From contig JAEUTI010000080.1 in assembly GCA_016788065.1 (NCBI GenBank), forward strand, positions 1 to 55,527: DNA of 55,527 bases, read 5' to 3'. Below the pieces are notes generated by a model. The model had not been told where the DNA came from. It did not search any database and saw only the letters and a list, made by a program, of their open reading frames with translations. Origin of the DNA: Bacteroidia bacterium (GTDB taxonomy: Bacteria > Bacteroidota > Bacteroidia > AKYH767-A > OLB10). Each line of letters begins with the position of its first letter. The stretch's first letter is position 1. The translations under genes and the position numbers were made by a program. Positions 10,192 through 17,023 of this stretch are shown piece by piece.

Positions 10192-11201
10192 ATTTTACTT
10201 TCACCTGGTAAGTCTTTACCTGATTGATCGCCGGGAATTAATTTTTTCTTTCCCGATTTTGATCGCTTTGCATTTTCTATGGAGGCATTCAACTCGAATC
10301 CAATTATCAATTGAAGCGAGTTAAAATTAATCCAGATCAGAATTACGATCAGGGTACCAATTGATCCATAAAGTTTATTATACTGACTAAAATTGGCAAT
10401 AAAGTAGTTGAAGCCGATGGAAGTTGCTATTAATAAAATGGTTGCTGTTACTGAACCTACGGAGATAAAAGGTCGCTTATTTTTTTTAGATGGACCAAAA
10501 AAGTAAAGGAAAGATATCATACAAAGTGACATTGCAATTAGAATGATCCATTTTCCGGTTTGAAGAAGCAATATCCGAGGACCAGCATTCAGCAGGTTCT
10601 TGGTTTGTAAATAATTGGTTGCAATTTCTGAAATGATTATAAGGGCAATTGATAATATTACAATTATTGCCAGCATCAAGGTCAGATAAAGTGATACCAT
10701 CCTTTGTTGAAATGCAGACCTGACTTCAATGCCGTGGTAACTCTGATTGAAACTATCGATCAATGAATTGATACCGTTTGTGGAAACATATAACGCAAAC
10801 AAGAAACCAAATGATAGTAATCCTCCCCGCGGTTGTTTCAGGATATCTTCAATAGTTGTTCGGGCAGCTTCAAATGTGTAGGGTGGGAGCACTTCCTGCA
10901 AAAGGAATAACATCCGATCCTGTATACCATCTACGGGAATATATGGTATTAAAGTGAAGAAGAAAATGATGGTTGGGAAAATCGCCAGAAAGAAATCAAA
11001 TGAAATGGAGCGGGCTCTTGATTGAATGTCTCCTTGCTGCAATCCCAGAATAAAAAATCTTCCGATATCCAGAAAGCTCACACTTTCCGGTCCCGGGTAT
11101 TTGATATGATCGGCTACTACCATCAGTGGACGTGTGATCCGCTGATGCAGAAAGGCTTTTAAGTAGCCAAACCAACTTCGTAACCGGGTAATTGCACTCA
11201 T
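10176..11201 (-). CDS. YihY/BrkB family inner-membrane protein
   Basis: A 341-residue polytopic membrane protein of the YihY (formerly 'virulence factor BrkB') family. Visible family features are the 'ARSISFDFFLAIFPTIIFFFTLIPY' region (about 60-85), six predicted transmembrane segments between residues about 65 and 305, and the 'SIGTLIVILIWINFNSLQLIIGFELNA' C-terminal helix pair. The function is not settled; it was once misassigned as RNase BN. The hydrophilic tail after residue about 310 is lysine-rich. It starts 4 bases after the stop of nadC, so both are probably one transcript. Its 3' end overlaps the convergent PKD gene by 16 bases. Confidence 0.85.
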   Translation of the reverse strand: MSAITRLRSWFGYLKAFLHQRITRPLMVVADHIKYPGPESVSFLDIGRFFILGLQQGDIQSRARSISFDFFLAIFPTIIFFFTLIPYIPVDGIQDRMLFLLQEVLPPYTFEAARTTIEDILKQPRGGLLSFGFLFALYVSTNGINSLIDSFNQSYHGIEVRSAFQQRMVSLYLTLMLAIIVILSIALIIISEIATNYLQTKNLLNAGPRILLLQTGKWIILIAMSLCMISFLYFFGPSKKNKRPFISVGSVTATILLIATSIGFNYFIANFSQYNKLYGSIGTLIVILIWINFNSLQLIIGFELNASIENAKRSKSGKKKLIPGDQSGKDLPGESKIYRSI

Positions 11202-11205
11202 TTAA

Positions 11206-12042
11206 TTATTTGTATGCCTTTAGACTCAAATCAAGACTTTTTACGGAATGTGTTAATGCACCAACAGATATAAAATCGACTCCTGTTTCAGCATAAGAAC
11301 GAATGGTGTCGAGAGTTATTCCTCCGGATGCTTCGGTAATATATCGCTTGTTGATCAGTGCTACCGCCTTTTTTAAATCTGTAGTATTGAAATTGTCCAG
11401 CATGATGCGATCTACTCCGCCTTCCGCAAGTACTTCTTCCACTTCACCTAAATTGCGTGTCTCTATTTCAACCGGAATAGTAAGTTTTTTTTCATGCAAA
11501 TAGGCTTTTGCATTCCTTATTGCCTGTTTAATCCCACCCGCATAGTCAACATGATTATCTTTTATTAAAATCATATCATACAATCCCATTCTGTGATTAT
11601 GTCCACCACCAATACGCACCGCCATCTTCTCTAATGCTCGCATCAATGGCGTGGTTTTGCGGGTATCCAGAACTTTTGTTGCCAAACCCTCAAGTTTGAT
11701 ATTGAATTTATGGGTGGTTGTTGCAATGCCACTCATGCGTTGCATACAATTCAGCACCAAACGTTCTGCTTTCAGAATAGATCGGTCACTGCCTGAAACG
11801 GTAAGTACAATATCTCCCGGTTTTACCTGTGTTCCATCACTGATCAAAACCTCAACAATGAGGTTCGAATCTACTTCTTTGAAAATTTCCAAAGCTATTT
11901 CTACTCCGGCAATAATGCCGCTTTCCTTGACTAAAAGTTTTGCTTTACCTGATGAATTTTCAGGGACGGTTGATAAGGAGGTATGATCGCCTTCACCAAC
12001 GTCTTCCTGCAGCGATAAACGAATAAATTCTGTTAAATTCAT
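11206..12042 (-). CDS. nadC: Nicotinate-nucleotide diphosphorylase (carboxylating), quinolinate phosphoribosyltransferase
   Basis: A 278-residue enzyme converting quinolinate and PRPP to nicotinate mononucleotide, CO2 and pyrophosphate in NAD synthesis. The start at 12042 gives the usual N-terminus (NLTEFIRLSLQEDVGEGDHTS); a TTG 30 bases upstream would add an atypical extension. Diagnostic motifs are 'LNCMQRMSGIAT', 'LDTRKTTPLMRALEKMAV', 'GGGHNHRMGLYDMILIKDNH' and the C-terminal 'EASGGITLDTI' and 'GVDFISVGALTHS', which bind substrate and phosphate. It is followed after 4 bases by yihY. Together with kynA elsewhere in the window it fits NAD synthesis from tryptophan, though the intermediate kynurenine steps are not encoded here. 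Confidence 0.95.
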   Translation of the reverse strand: MNLTEFIRLSLQEDVGEGDHTSLSTVPENSSGKAKLLVKESGIIAGVEIALEIFKEVDSNLIVEVLISDGTQVKPGDIVLTVSGSDRSILKAERLVLNCMQRMSGIATTTHKFNIKLEGLATKVLDTRKTTPLMRALEKMAVRIGGGHNHRMGLYDMILIKDNHVDYAGGIKQAIRNAKAYLHEKKLTIPVEIETRNLGEVEEVLAEGGVDRIMLDNFNTTDLKKAVALINKRYITEASGGITLDTIRSYAETGVDFISVGALTHSVKSLDLSLKAYK

Positions 12043-12115
12043 AAGGATCGGTTTAGTAGTGCAAAGATGCACTTTTAAGGGAAATTAAACAGTGACTTTT
12101 ATCCTGAATGCAACA

Positions 12116-12146
12116 AAAAAGCCACCGGATTTACCGATGGCTTTGT
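12116..12146 (-). terminator. Rho-independent terminator of the DUF4783 gene
   Basis: Read on the minus strand, AAAGCCATCGG, a TAAAT loop and CCGGTGGCTTT form an 11-bp stem with one mismatch, followed by a T-run (12120-12115). It lies directly after the stop of the gene at 12161 and before nadC, separating the two. Confidence 0.8.
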
Positions 12147-12160
12147 TAAAGTTTAGAAGC

Positions 12161-12553
12161 TTATTGCTTTTCGAACCGCAATTCCTGAATTACTTCACCG
12201 CCTGAGCTTTGTTTGACAAAGAAGTAGGTTCGGTATTGTGCTCCTTGAGCTGTGACCAAATTTCCAATTGCGTATTTCGCACCTTCTTTTGATACACCTT
12301 TGTGTATCATGGTGAATGATTTTGGAGTGTTTCTCGAGAAGAAATCACGTAAAACCTGTTCTGCCTGAGCTTTACTATAAACTTCTTCCTGATTAAGAAT
12401 AGTTAAGTCAACTGTCGTATTAAAATATCTCGCTACCGCACGCGCATCTCCCGATCTTATTGCATCTCCAATGTCAGAATAGATATCGAGTGATGCAATA
12501 GAAGTACCTGCTGTAAGCAATAAAACCATTATTATTTTATATGCTTTTTTCAT
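12161..12553 (-). CDS. DUF4783 domain secreted protein
   Basis: 130 residues from the ATG at 12553, which starts a signal peptide (KKAYKIIMVLLLTAGTSIA). A TTG 30 bases upstream is less likely. The mature part, from 'DIYSDIGDAIRSGDARAVARYF' to 'EVIQELRFEKQ', matches DUF4783, a small NTF2-like fold (SnoaL/lumazine-like cone) found in Bacteroidota periplasmic proteins. No catalytic function is known for the family. It is followed by its own terminator, so it is probably monocistronic. Confidence 0.85.
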   Translation of the reverse strand: MKKAYKIIMVLLLTAGTSIASLDIYSDIGDAIRSGDARAVARYFNTTVDLTILNQEEVYSKAQAEQVLRDFFSRNTPKSFTMIHKGVSKEGAKYAIGNLVTAQGAQYRTYFFVKQSSGGEVIQELRFEKQ

Positions 12554-12771
12554 TTCATTTAGAATTTCACGGTTAATTTGCAAAAATCAAGCCAAATTGT
12601 GCCCGCTATGTGGTGTTTCAAGGGCCTAAATTAGCGATTGTCAATGGGTTCGGGGGATTTATAACTTGCTTCTTATTAATTTGTGTAATATATTAAAGAT
12701 CAAAACTATGGAGTGCTTTATTAACAGCCTTTAAACAATAGGTAGTATTTATTCTACAAATAATATCCACT

Positions 12772-13245
12772 ATGAAAATCAAATTACTGGTAATTGGTAA
12801 AACTTCAGGCTCCTGGCTCAATGAAGGAATCGATATTTATGTGAAGCGTCTCAGGCATTATACCGATTTTAGCATCGAAGTAATTCCAGATATCAAAAAC
12901 CCTGCCTCACTCAGTGAATCTCAATTAAAAGAAATGGAAAGTTCGCAGTTCCTGAAAAAAATTGATGATCGCGATTGGGTTGTTTTACTCGATGAAAACG
13001 GGAAGCAATTTACATCAGAAGCATTTGCAGGAGTTTTGGAAAAATGGATGGTTGGAGGAACACAAAAAGTTGTTTTTATTATTGGTGGTGCTTTTGGTTT
13101 TGGAAGTGATTTGGTAAACCGCGCCAATATGAAAATTGCACTATCTGAAATGACCTTCTCTCATCAGATGGTACGACTTATTTTTGTTGAGCAATTATAC
13201 CGGGGATTTACAATTATTCGGAATGAATCCTATCATCATAAATAA
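12772..13245 (+). CDS. rlmH: 23S rRNA pseudouridine(1915)-N3 methyltransferase
   Basis: A 157-residue SPOUT-class methyltransferase that methylates pseudouridine 1915 in helix 69 of 23S rRNA on assembled ribosomes. Visible family features are the N-terminal 'KIKLLVIGKT', 'WVVLLDENGKQFTSEAFA', the SAM-binding knot 'VVFIIGGAFGFGSDL' and the C-terminal signature 'RLIFVEQLYRGFTIIRNESYHHK'. The length equals that of the E. coli enzyme (155). The ATG at 12772 is the only sensible start. The gene is convergent with the downstream glycosyltransferase, leaving only 8 bases between their ends. Confidence 0.97.
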   Translation: MKIKLLVIGKTSGSWLNEGIDIYVKRLRHYTDFSIEVIPDIKNPASLSESQLKEMESSQFLKKIDDRDWVVLLDENGKQFTSEAFAGVLEKWMVGGTQKVVFIIGGAFGFGSDLVNRANMKIALSEMTFSHQMVRLIFVEQLYRGFTIIRNESYHHK

Positions 13246-13253
13246 GGAGTATG

Positions 13254-14486
13254 CTACACTTTCTTTAGCATGTTCTGATAAACACTTTCATATTTAGAAA
13301 CTCCTGCATCCAGTGAAAAATAGGATGAAGCTCCTGCCATTATTTGTTCGGGTGGAGTTTTTAGTAATGTTTCCATCCCTTTAATTGCCTCTTCAAATGC
13401 ATTCGGATCAGATAAGTCGATTGCCATTCCGCAATGATATTTATTAACAATGGTATCTGTATCACCAATTCCTGTATTGCAAAGCAATGGTTTGCCCATT
13501 CCCATGATCTCAGCTTGTTTAGTAGGTGAGGAGGCCTTTTTAGAATAGGTGGGCCTGATAAAAAACAGGGATAAATCAGATAACATCAATGCCGCAGGAA
13601 CTTCACTGCGACCGGCTGACATAACTTTGATTGCCTTTTCAGGAATGTCTAGTTTCTGTGCTTTGGCAATAATTTCTGCTGCAGGTTCACGGGTTATAAA
13701 AAGGAAAGTAGCTTGCGGATATGTTTTCAGAAATACTGCAAAAAATGCCAGCATTTCATCCAGCATATACCAGGTGCCTATTGCTCCCAAATAACTGATT
13801 ACAGGATGTCCGTTGATGTTAAGAGAAGTACGAAGATTATCTAAAGCTTCCTTTGTGACATTCGCCGGATTAAAATGATTCAAATCGGCACAGCATGGTA
13901 TAACTGTTATGGGAAGTTTTTTGGTACTGCGGACTTTCCACGATTCAATTTCTGCTTTTGCGTTTTCGGTCAGACTAATTACGCCATCTGCTTTGAACAG
14001 CATCTCCCTTTCTTTTTTCTTGAAATAAGAATAAACAATTTTGTAAATAGGTTTATTCACATCCCAGAGTTTTCCATCTACCCGTTCATCAGCCCAAAAA
14101 CCACGCATGTCGAATAAAAAAGGGATCTTAAAACGTTGTTGAAAATCCAACCCTGCCAACCCTGATATATAACTCCGGCAATGTACCAGACTAATCCCAT
14201 ACTTCCTGATAAGTAAGGCACCTTTACTTTTCATTCGGTATAAATCCCATAATGTGGAAAGGACCGGAGGGCGTTTGGTATAGGTGAGTGGGTGCCACTC
14301 AATGTTTTTACTTCTTAACAGGTTCCCGATTAATTCTTTATCCCGCTGATAGGGAATTTCTTTTTCAAAACTGATGAGATGGAAATGATAACCTTTTTTG
14401 GTAAGTCCTTCCAAATAGGGGATAACCTGTGACTGCCCCAACGGATCAGTCATGCCATCATAAGAAAGGTATAAAACTTCAGTCAA
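13254..14486 (-). CDS. Glycosyltransferase family 4 protein
   Basis: A 410-residue GT-B fold enzyme. The N-terminal 'EVLYLSYDGMTDPLGQSQVIPYL' is the conserved first strand and helix of a GT4 subgroup common in Bacteroidota. 'LVHCRSYISGLAG' and 'FDMRGFWADERVDG' follow, and the C-terminal domain carries 'ISYLGAIGTWYMLDEML', 'VMSAGRSEVPAALMLSDLSLFFI' and 'SPTKQAEIMGMGKPLLCN', the nucleotide-sugar binding part. The start codon is TTG at 14486; the first in-frame ATG (codon 12) would remove the conserved strand, so TTG is probably used. Probably makes cell-surface polysaccharide; donor and acceptor are unknown. Confidence 0.88.
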   Translation of the reverse strand: MTEVLYLSYDGMTDPLGQSQVIPYLEGLTKKGYHFHLISFEKEIPYQRDKELIGNLLRSKNIEWHPLTYTKRPPVLSTLWDLYRMKSKGALLIRKYGISLVHCRSYISGLAGLDFQQRFKIPFLFDMRGFWADERVDGKLWDVNKPIYKIVYSYFKKKEREMLFKADGVISLTENAKAEIESWKVRSTKKLPITVIPCCADLNHFNPANVTKEALDNLRTSLNINGHPVISYLGAIGTWYMLDEMLAFFAVFLKTYPQATFLFITREPAAEIIAKAQKLDIPEKAIKVMSAGRSEVPAALMLSDLSLFFIRPTYSKKASSPTKQAEIMGMGKPLLCNTGIGDTDTIVNKYHCGMAIDLSDPNAFEEAIKGMETLLKTPPEQIMAGASSYFSLDAGVSKYESVYQNMLKKV

Positions 14487-14561
14487 TGCCGCTATTTTTG
14501 TGGCTGCAAATTAACAAGAATAATCGATTGTATCATCCGCCCATTTACAGGACAGGAATAG

Positions 14562-14569
14562 TATCTTTG
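14562..14569 (+). promoter_or_regulatory. Bacteroidota -7 promoter element upstream of the 14586 gene
   Basis: TATCTTTG followed by C matches the phylum's TAnnTTTG element and sits 16 bases before the ATG. No convincing TTG at the -33 spacing was seen, so the call rests on the -7 element alone. Confidence 0.45.
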
Positions 14570-14585
14570 CAACGAAACAGCTATT

Positions 14586-15188
14586 ATGAAAAACTTTCTC
14601 CTGACATGGTTACTGTTAATACCCATGTTTACCCTGGCGCAAAATCCGGTTTCTTACCCAGTTGATGGGGTCTACAGTTCTTTCGAAGCCTTTAGAAATG
14701 GCAAACCCGATTTGGTTAAATCGCAGCTCATTAAGTCGGTTCAGCAAATAGAATTTACCATCAAACAATGGTCAACAACAGAAAATTTGTTTTATACCGA
14801 TGCACAGGGAAATAAGCAAATGTTAGGACGCGATTCTATTTGGGGATTCTCGGAAAGTGGGGTAGTCCATATCTTTCTAGGAAAGAAATTCCATAAGATA
14901 CATACCCTGGGTCAAATCAGTTATTTCCTTGAATCATACCCCGTAATCCGGAATATGGCTCCTGTGGTTACCGATACCAAAGCCGCTTCTTATTACCGCT
15001 TGCTGGATATGGAAACAGGAGAATTGTATGATTACAATCCCGAGAGCTTTCTGCTGCTCATCGAAAATGATGAAGCCCTTCATGCAGAATTTAAAGCTAT
15101 TTCATCCGCTAAAGCGAGAAAGAAAAAATTATACAGTTTCCTGGAAAGATATAATAAAGCACACCCTTTTGGAATAAGAACTGAATAA
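14586..15188 (+). CDS. Secreted protein of unknown function (200 aa)
   Basis: A signal peptide (KNFLLTWLLLIPMFTLAQ) is followed by about 180 residues without a motif I recognise. The start of the mature part, 'VDGVYSSFEAFRNGKPDL', and 'MLGRDSIWGFSESGVVHIF' suggest a small beta-rich domain similar to uncharacterised Bacteroidota periplasmic proteins. The C-terminus is basic (SSAKARKKKLYSFLERYNKAHP). A good -7 promoter element sits just upstream, so it is probably its own unit. It converges on yceI-like gene 15235, with a terminator between. Confidence 0.7.
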   Translation: MKNFLLTWLLLIPMFTLAQNPVSYPVDGVYSSFEAFRNGKPDLVKSQLIKSVQQIEFTIKQWSTTENLFYTDAQGNKQMLGRDSIWGFSESGVVHIFLGKKFHKIHTLGQISYFLESYPVIRNMAPVVTDTKAASYYRLLDMETGELYDYNPESFLLLIENDEALHAEFKAISSAKARKKKLYSFLERYNKAHPFGIRTE

Positions 15189-15216
15189 AAAAAGGGCTGC
15201 CGTTTCCGGCAACCCC
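15187..15216 (-). terminator. Terminator between the 14586 and YceI genes
   Basis: GGGCTGCCG at 15194-15202 pairs with CGGCAACCC at 15207-15215, with one mismatch. The A-run on the plus strand (15187-15193) is a T-run for the minus strand, so it terminates the YceI gene. It may act on the convergent gene as well. Confidence 0.8.
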
Positions 15217-15234
15217 TTCAGATTTGTGTGTTTA

Positions 15235-15819
15235 TTATTTTGGTTTTGCTAATTCCAGATTTGCTGTAATCTCAACATCCTGTCCAACTACTGCACCTCC
15301 TGCCTCCGTTAATGTATTCCATTTTAAATTGTAATCGAAACGGTTAATGGTGGTCTTGATTTTGAATCCGGCTTTCGTATTTCCCCATGGATCATTAGCG
15401 GTTCCAAAATAAGTAACATCCAGAGTTACTGGTTTGGTTACATCACGGATTGTCAGATCTCCGGTCATGGTGTATTTATTACCGCTGATTTTCTTCAATC
15501 CTGTTCCTTTGAAGGTCATCTGAGGATATTTTTCAGCATTAAAGAATTCATCTCCCTTTAAGTGATTATCCCGCATTTCATTGTCGGTGTTAATCGTCTT
15601 CACATCTATTGCAAAGGTCACCGATGCATCGCTGAAGTCATCCTTAGATGAAACAATGCTACCTGAAAATCCTTTAAAATTTCCGGTTACTTCTGAGATT
15701 ACCAGGTGAGAAACTGTAAACATCACCTGTGAATGGCTGTTGTCGATTGCCCAATTTACCGGTGCCTGTGCTGTTCCTGCTGTTGTTACCATTGATAAGA
15801 GTACTATCATTTTTTTCAT
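15235..15819 (-). CDS. YceI family protein, secreted lipocalin-like
   Basis: 194 residues with a signal peptide (MIVLLSMVTTAGTAQA). The rest is one YceI domain, an eight-stranded lipocalin-like barrel that binds isoprenoid or amphiphilic ligands in the periplasm. Motifs seen are 'WAIDNSHSQVMFTVSHLVISEVTGNF', 'SVTFAIDVKTINTDNEMRDNHLKGDEFFNAEKYPQMTF' and 'GDLTIRDVTKPVTLDVTYFG'. Physiological role in this group is unclear; homologues are linked to stress or quinone/isoprenoid binding. The upstream region carries a -7 element next to overlapping AACATAT half-sites, suggesting repression by a dimeric regulator not present in the window. Confidence 0.93.
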   Translation of the reverse strand: MKKMIVLLSMVTTAGTAQAPVNWAIDNSHSQVMFTVSHLVISEVTGNFKGFSGSIVSSKDDFSDASVTFAIDVKTINTDNEMRDNHLKGDEFFNAEKYPQMTFKGTGLKKISGNKYTMTGDLTIRDVTKPVTLDVTYFGTANDPWGNTKAGFKIKTTINRFDYNLKWNTLTEAGGAVVGQDVEITANLELAKPK

Positions 15820-15846
15820 TTTTAGTCTTGTTTAAGTTTAATGGTG

Positions 15847-15882
15847 CAAATATAATGTAATAACATATATGTTGTAACATAT
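15847..15882 (-). promoter_or_regulatory. YceI promoter -7 element with overlapping palindromic operator
   Basis: On the minus strand TATATTTG (15854-15847) matches the -7 consensus. Just upstream lie AACATATATGTT (15862-15873, a perfect palindrome) and ATATGTTGTAACATAT (15867-15882, 7-bp arms around GT). Three AACATAT half-sites in alternating orientation so close to the promoter look like a repressor binding site. The regulator is unknown. Confidence 0.55.
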
Positions 15883-15969
15883 AAATTTAAAAATATTCGA
15901 TAAAATATTATATATAATTGAATATCAATTATATAAAATTTAAATCTGAAAATTACTCTGAGAATTATG

Positions 15970-15977
15970 TAAATTTG
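15970..15977 (+). promoter_or_regulatory. Possible -7 element for the AlkB-like gene
   Basis: TAAATTTG lies 20 bases before the ATG at 15997 and fits TAnnTTTG. The surrounding DNA is extremely AT-rich, so a chance match is possible, and no clear TTG at -33 was found. Confidence 0.35.
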
Positions 15978-15996
15978 ATTGCACAATCGAAATAAG

Positions 15997-17016
15997 ATGG
16001 GAAACCGGAATTACAAGTATTTATGGAGTTTGTTTCCCGGTCTGATAGTGATAGCAGGTAATCTTGCAGGTGATTGGTGGGTGGTATCCAATTTCATATT
16101 TTCAATTGGAATACTCGCATTTTTAGAATTATTTATCGGTACCGATACATCTAACGAATCGGATGAACCCGGTTGGTTTCCCGACGGGTTACTACTGATT
16201 CATGTAGTAAGTCAATTGACTTGTTTGGGCTCCATGTTCTGGGCATTGGCCAATCATGAATTATCCTTACTGCAACAAATTGCTATGGGCATTTCTACAG
16301 GAGTAAATTCAGGAGGAGCCGCAATTGTGATTTCACATGAACTGGTGCATCGCAAAAACACATTTATGCGCAGATGCGGTCAGTTGCTACTCTTCAGTGC
16401 CGGCAACATTTACTTTTATATCGATCACTTGAAAGTTCACCATAAATGGGTGGGAACAGCAAAAGATCCGGCAACTTCGAGATTTGGAGAAACGCTTTAT
16501 GCATTTTTTATCAGGTCAACAGTTCAGCAAATTGCAAGTTCTTATAAACTGGAACAGGAACGTTTGCAAAAAGAAAAAGGCTTTTCGATTCGCTCCATTA
16601 ATTATGTTATAGGTTCAGTAATGTTGCAACTGGTATTGTGGGTTGTATTATATTATTTTCTGGGTGTAATTGGAGTAGTCATTTATTTAGTGCAGGCATT
16701 CATGGCTAACTTTCTGTTGGAGTACACCAATTACATAGAACATTATGGTTTGGCAAGAACCGATAAGGAACGTGTTACCGAATTGCATTCGTGGCAAACA
16801 GACAAGTTAATAAGCCGTTTTTTTCTGATCGATTTGAGCCGTCACGCCGACCATCACTACTACGCATCCAAGCCTTATCAGGAACTGAAATCCTATGAAA
16901 CCAGTCCCATTTTACCGGGAGGCTATGTCTCCATGATTTATTATGCCTTGATACCGCCGCTCTTTTTCAGTAAAATGAATCCGCTGGTTTTAAAATACCG
17001 AAAGCCCTTAGCTTAG
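15997..17016 (+). CDS. AlkB-type membrane di-iron alkane 1-monooxygenase/hydroxylase
   Basis: 339 residues from the ATG at 15997; an in-frame TTG 18 bases upstream is less likely. It is an integral membrane protein with five or six predicted helices. It carries the full histidine set of the AlkB group: 'ISHELVHR' (HExxH), 'HLKVHHKWVGTAKDPATSRFGE', the 'NYIEHYGLAR' signature and 'LSRHADHHYYASKPYQEL'. The enzymes hydroxylate terminal carbons of alkanes or fatty acyl chains using O2 and rubredoxin electrons. No rubredoxin or rubredoxin reductase is encoded next to it. It is shorter than P. putida AlkB (about 400), so the substrate may be something other than alkanes. Convergent with uvrA, with 7 bases between. 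Confidence 0.88.
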   Translation: MGNRNYKYLWSLFPGLIVIAGNLAGDWWVVSNFIFSIGILAFLELFIGTDTSNESDEPGWFPDGLLLIHVVSQLTCLGSMFWALANHELSLLQQIAMGISTGVNSGGAAIVISHELVHRKNTFMRRCGQLLLFSAGNIYFYIDHLKVHHKWVGTAKDPATSRFGETLYAFFIRSTVQQIASSYKLEQERLQKEKGFSIRSINYVIGSVMLQLVLWVVLYYFLGVIGVVIYLVQAFMANFLLEYTNYIEHYGLARTDKERVTELHSWQTDKLISRFFLIDLSRHADHHYYASKPYQELKSYETSPILPGGYVSMIYYALIPPLFFSKMNPLVLKYRKPLA

Positions 17017-17023
17017 GAGAATC

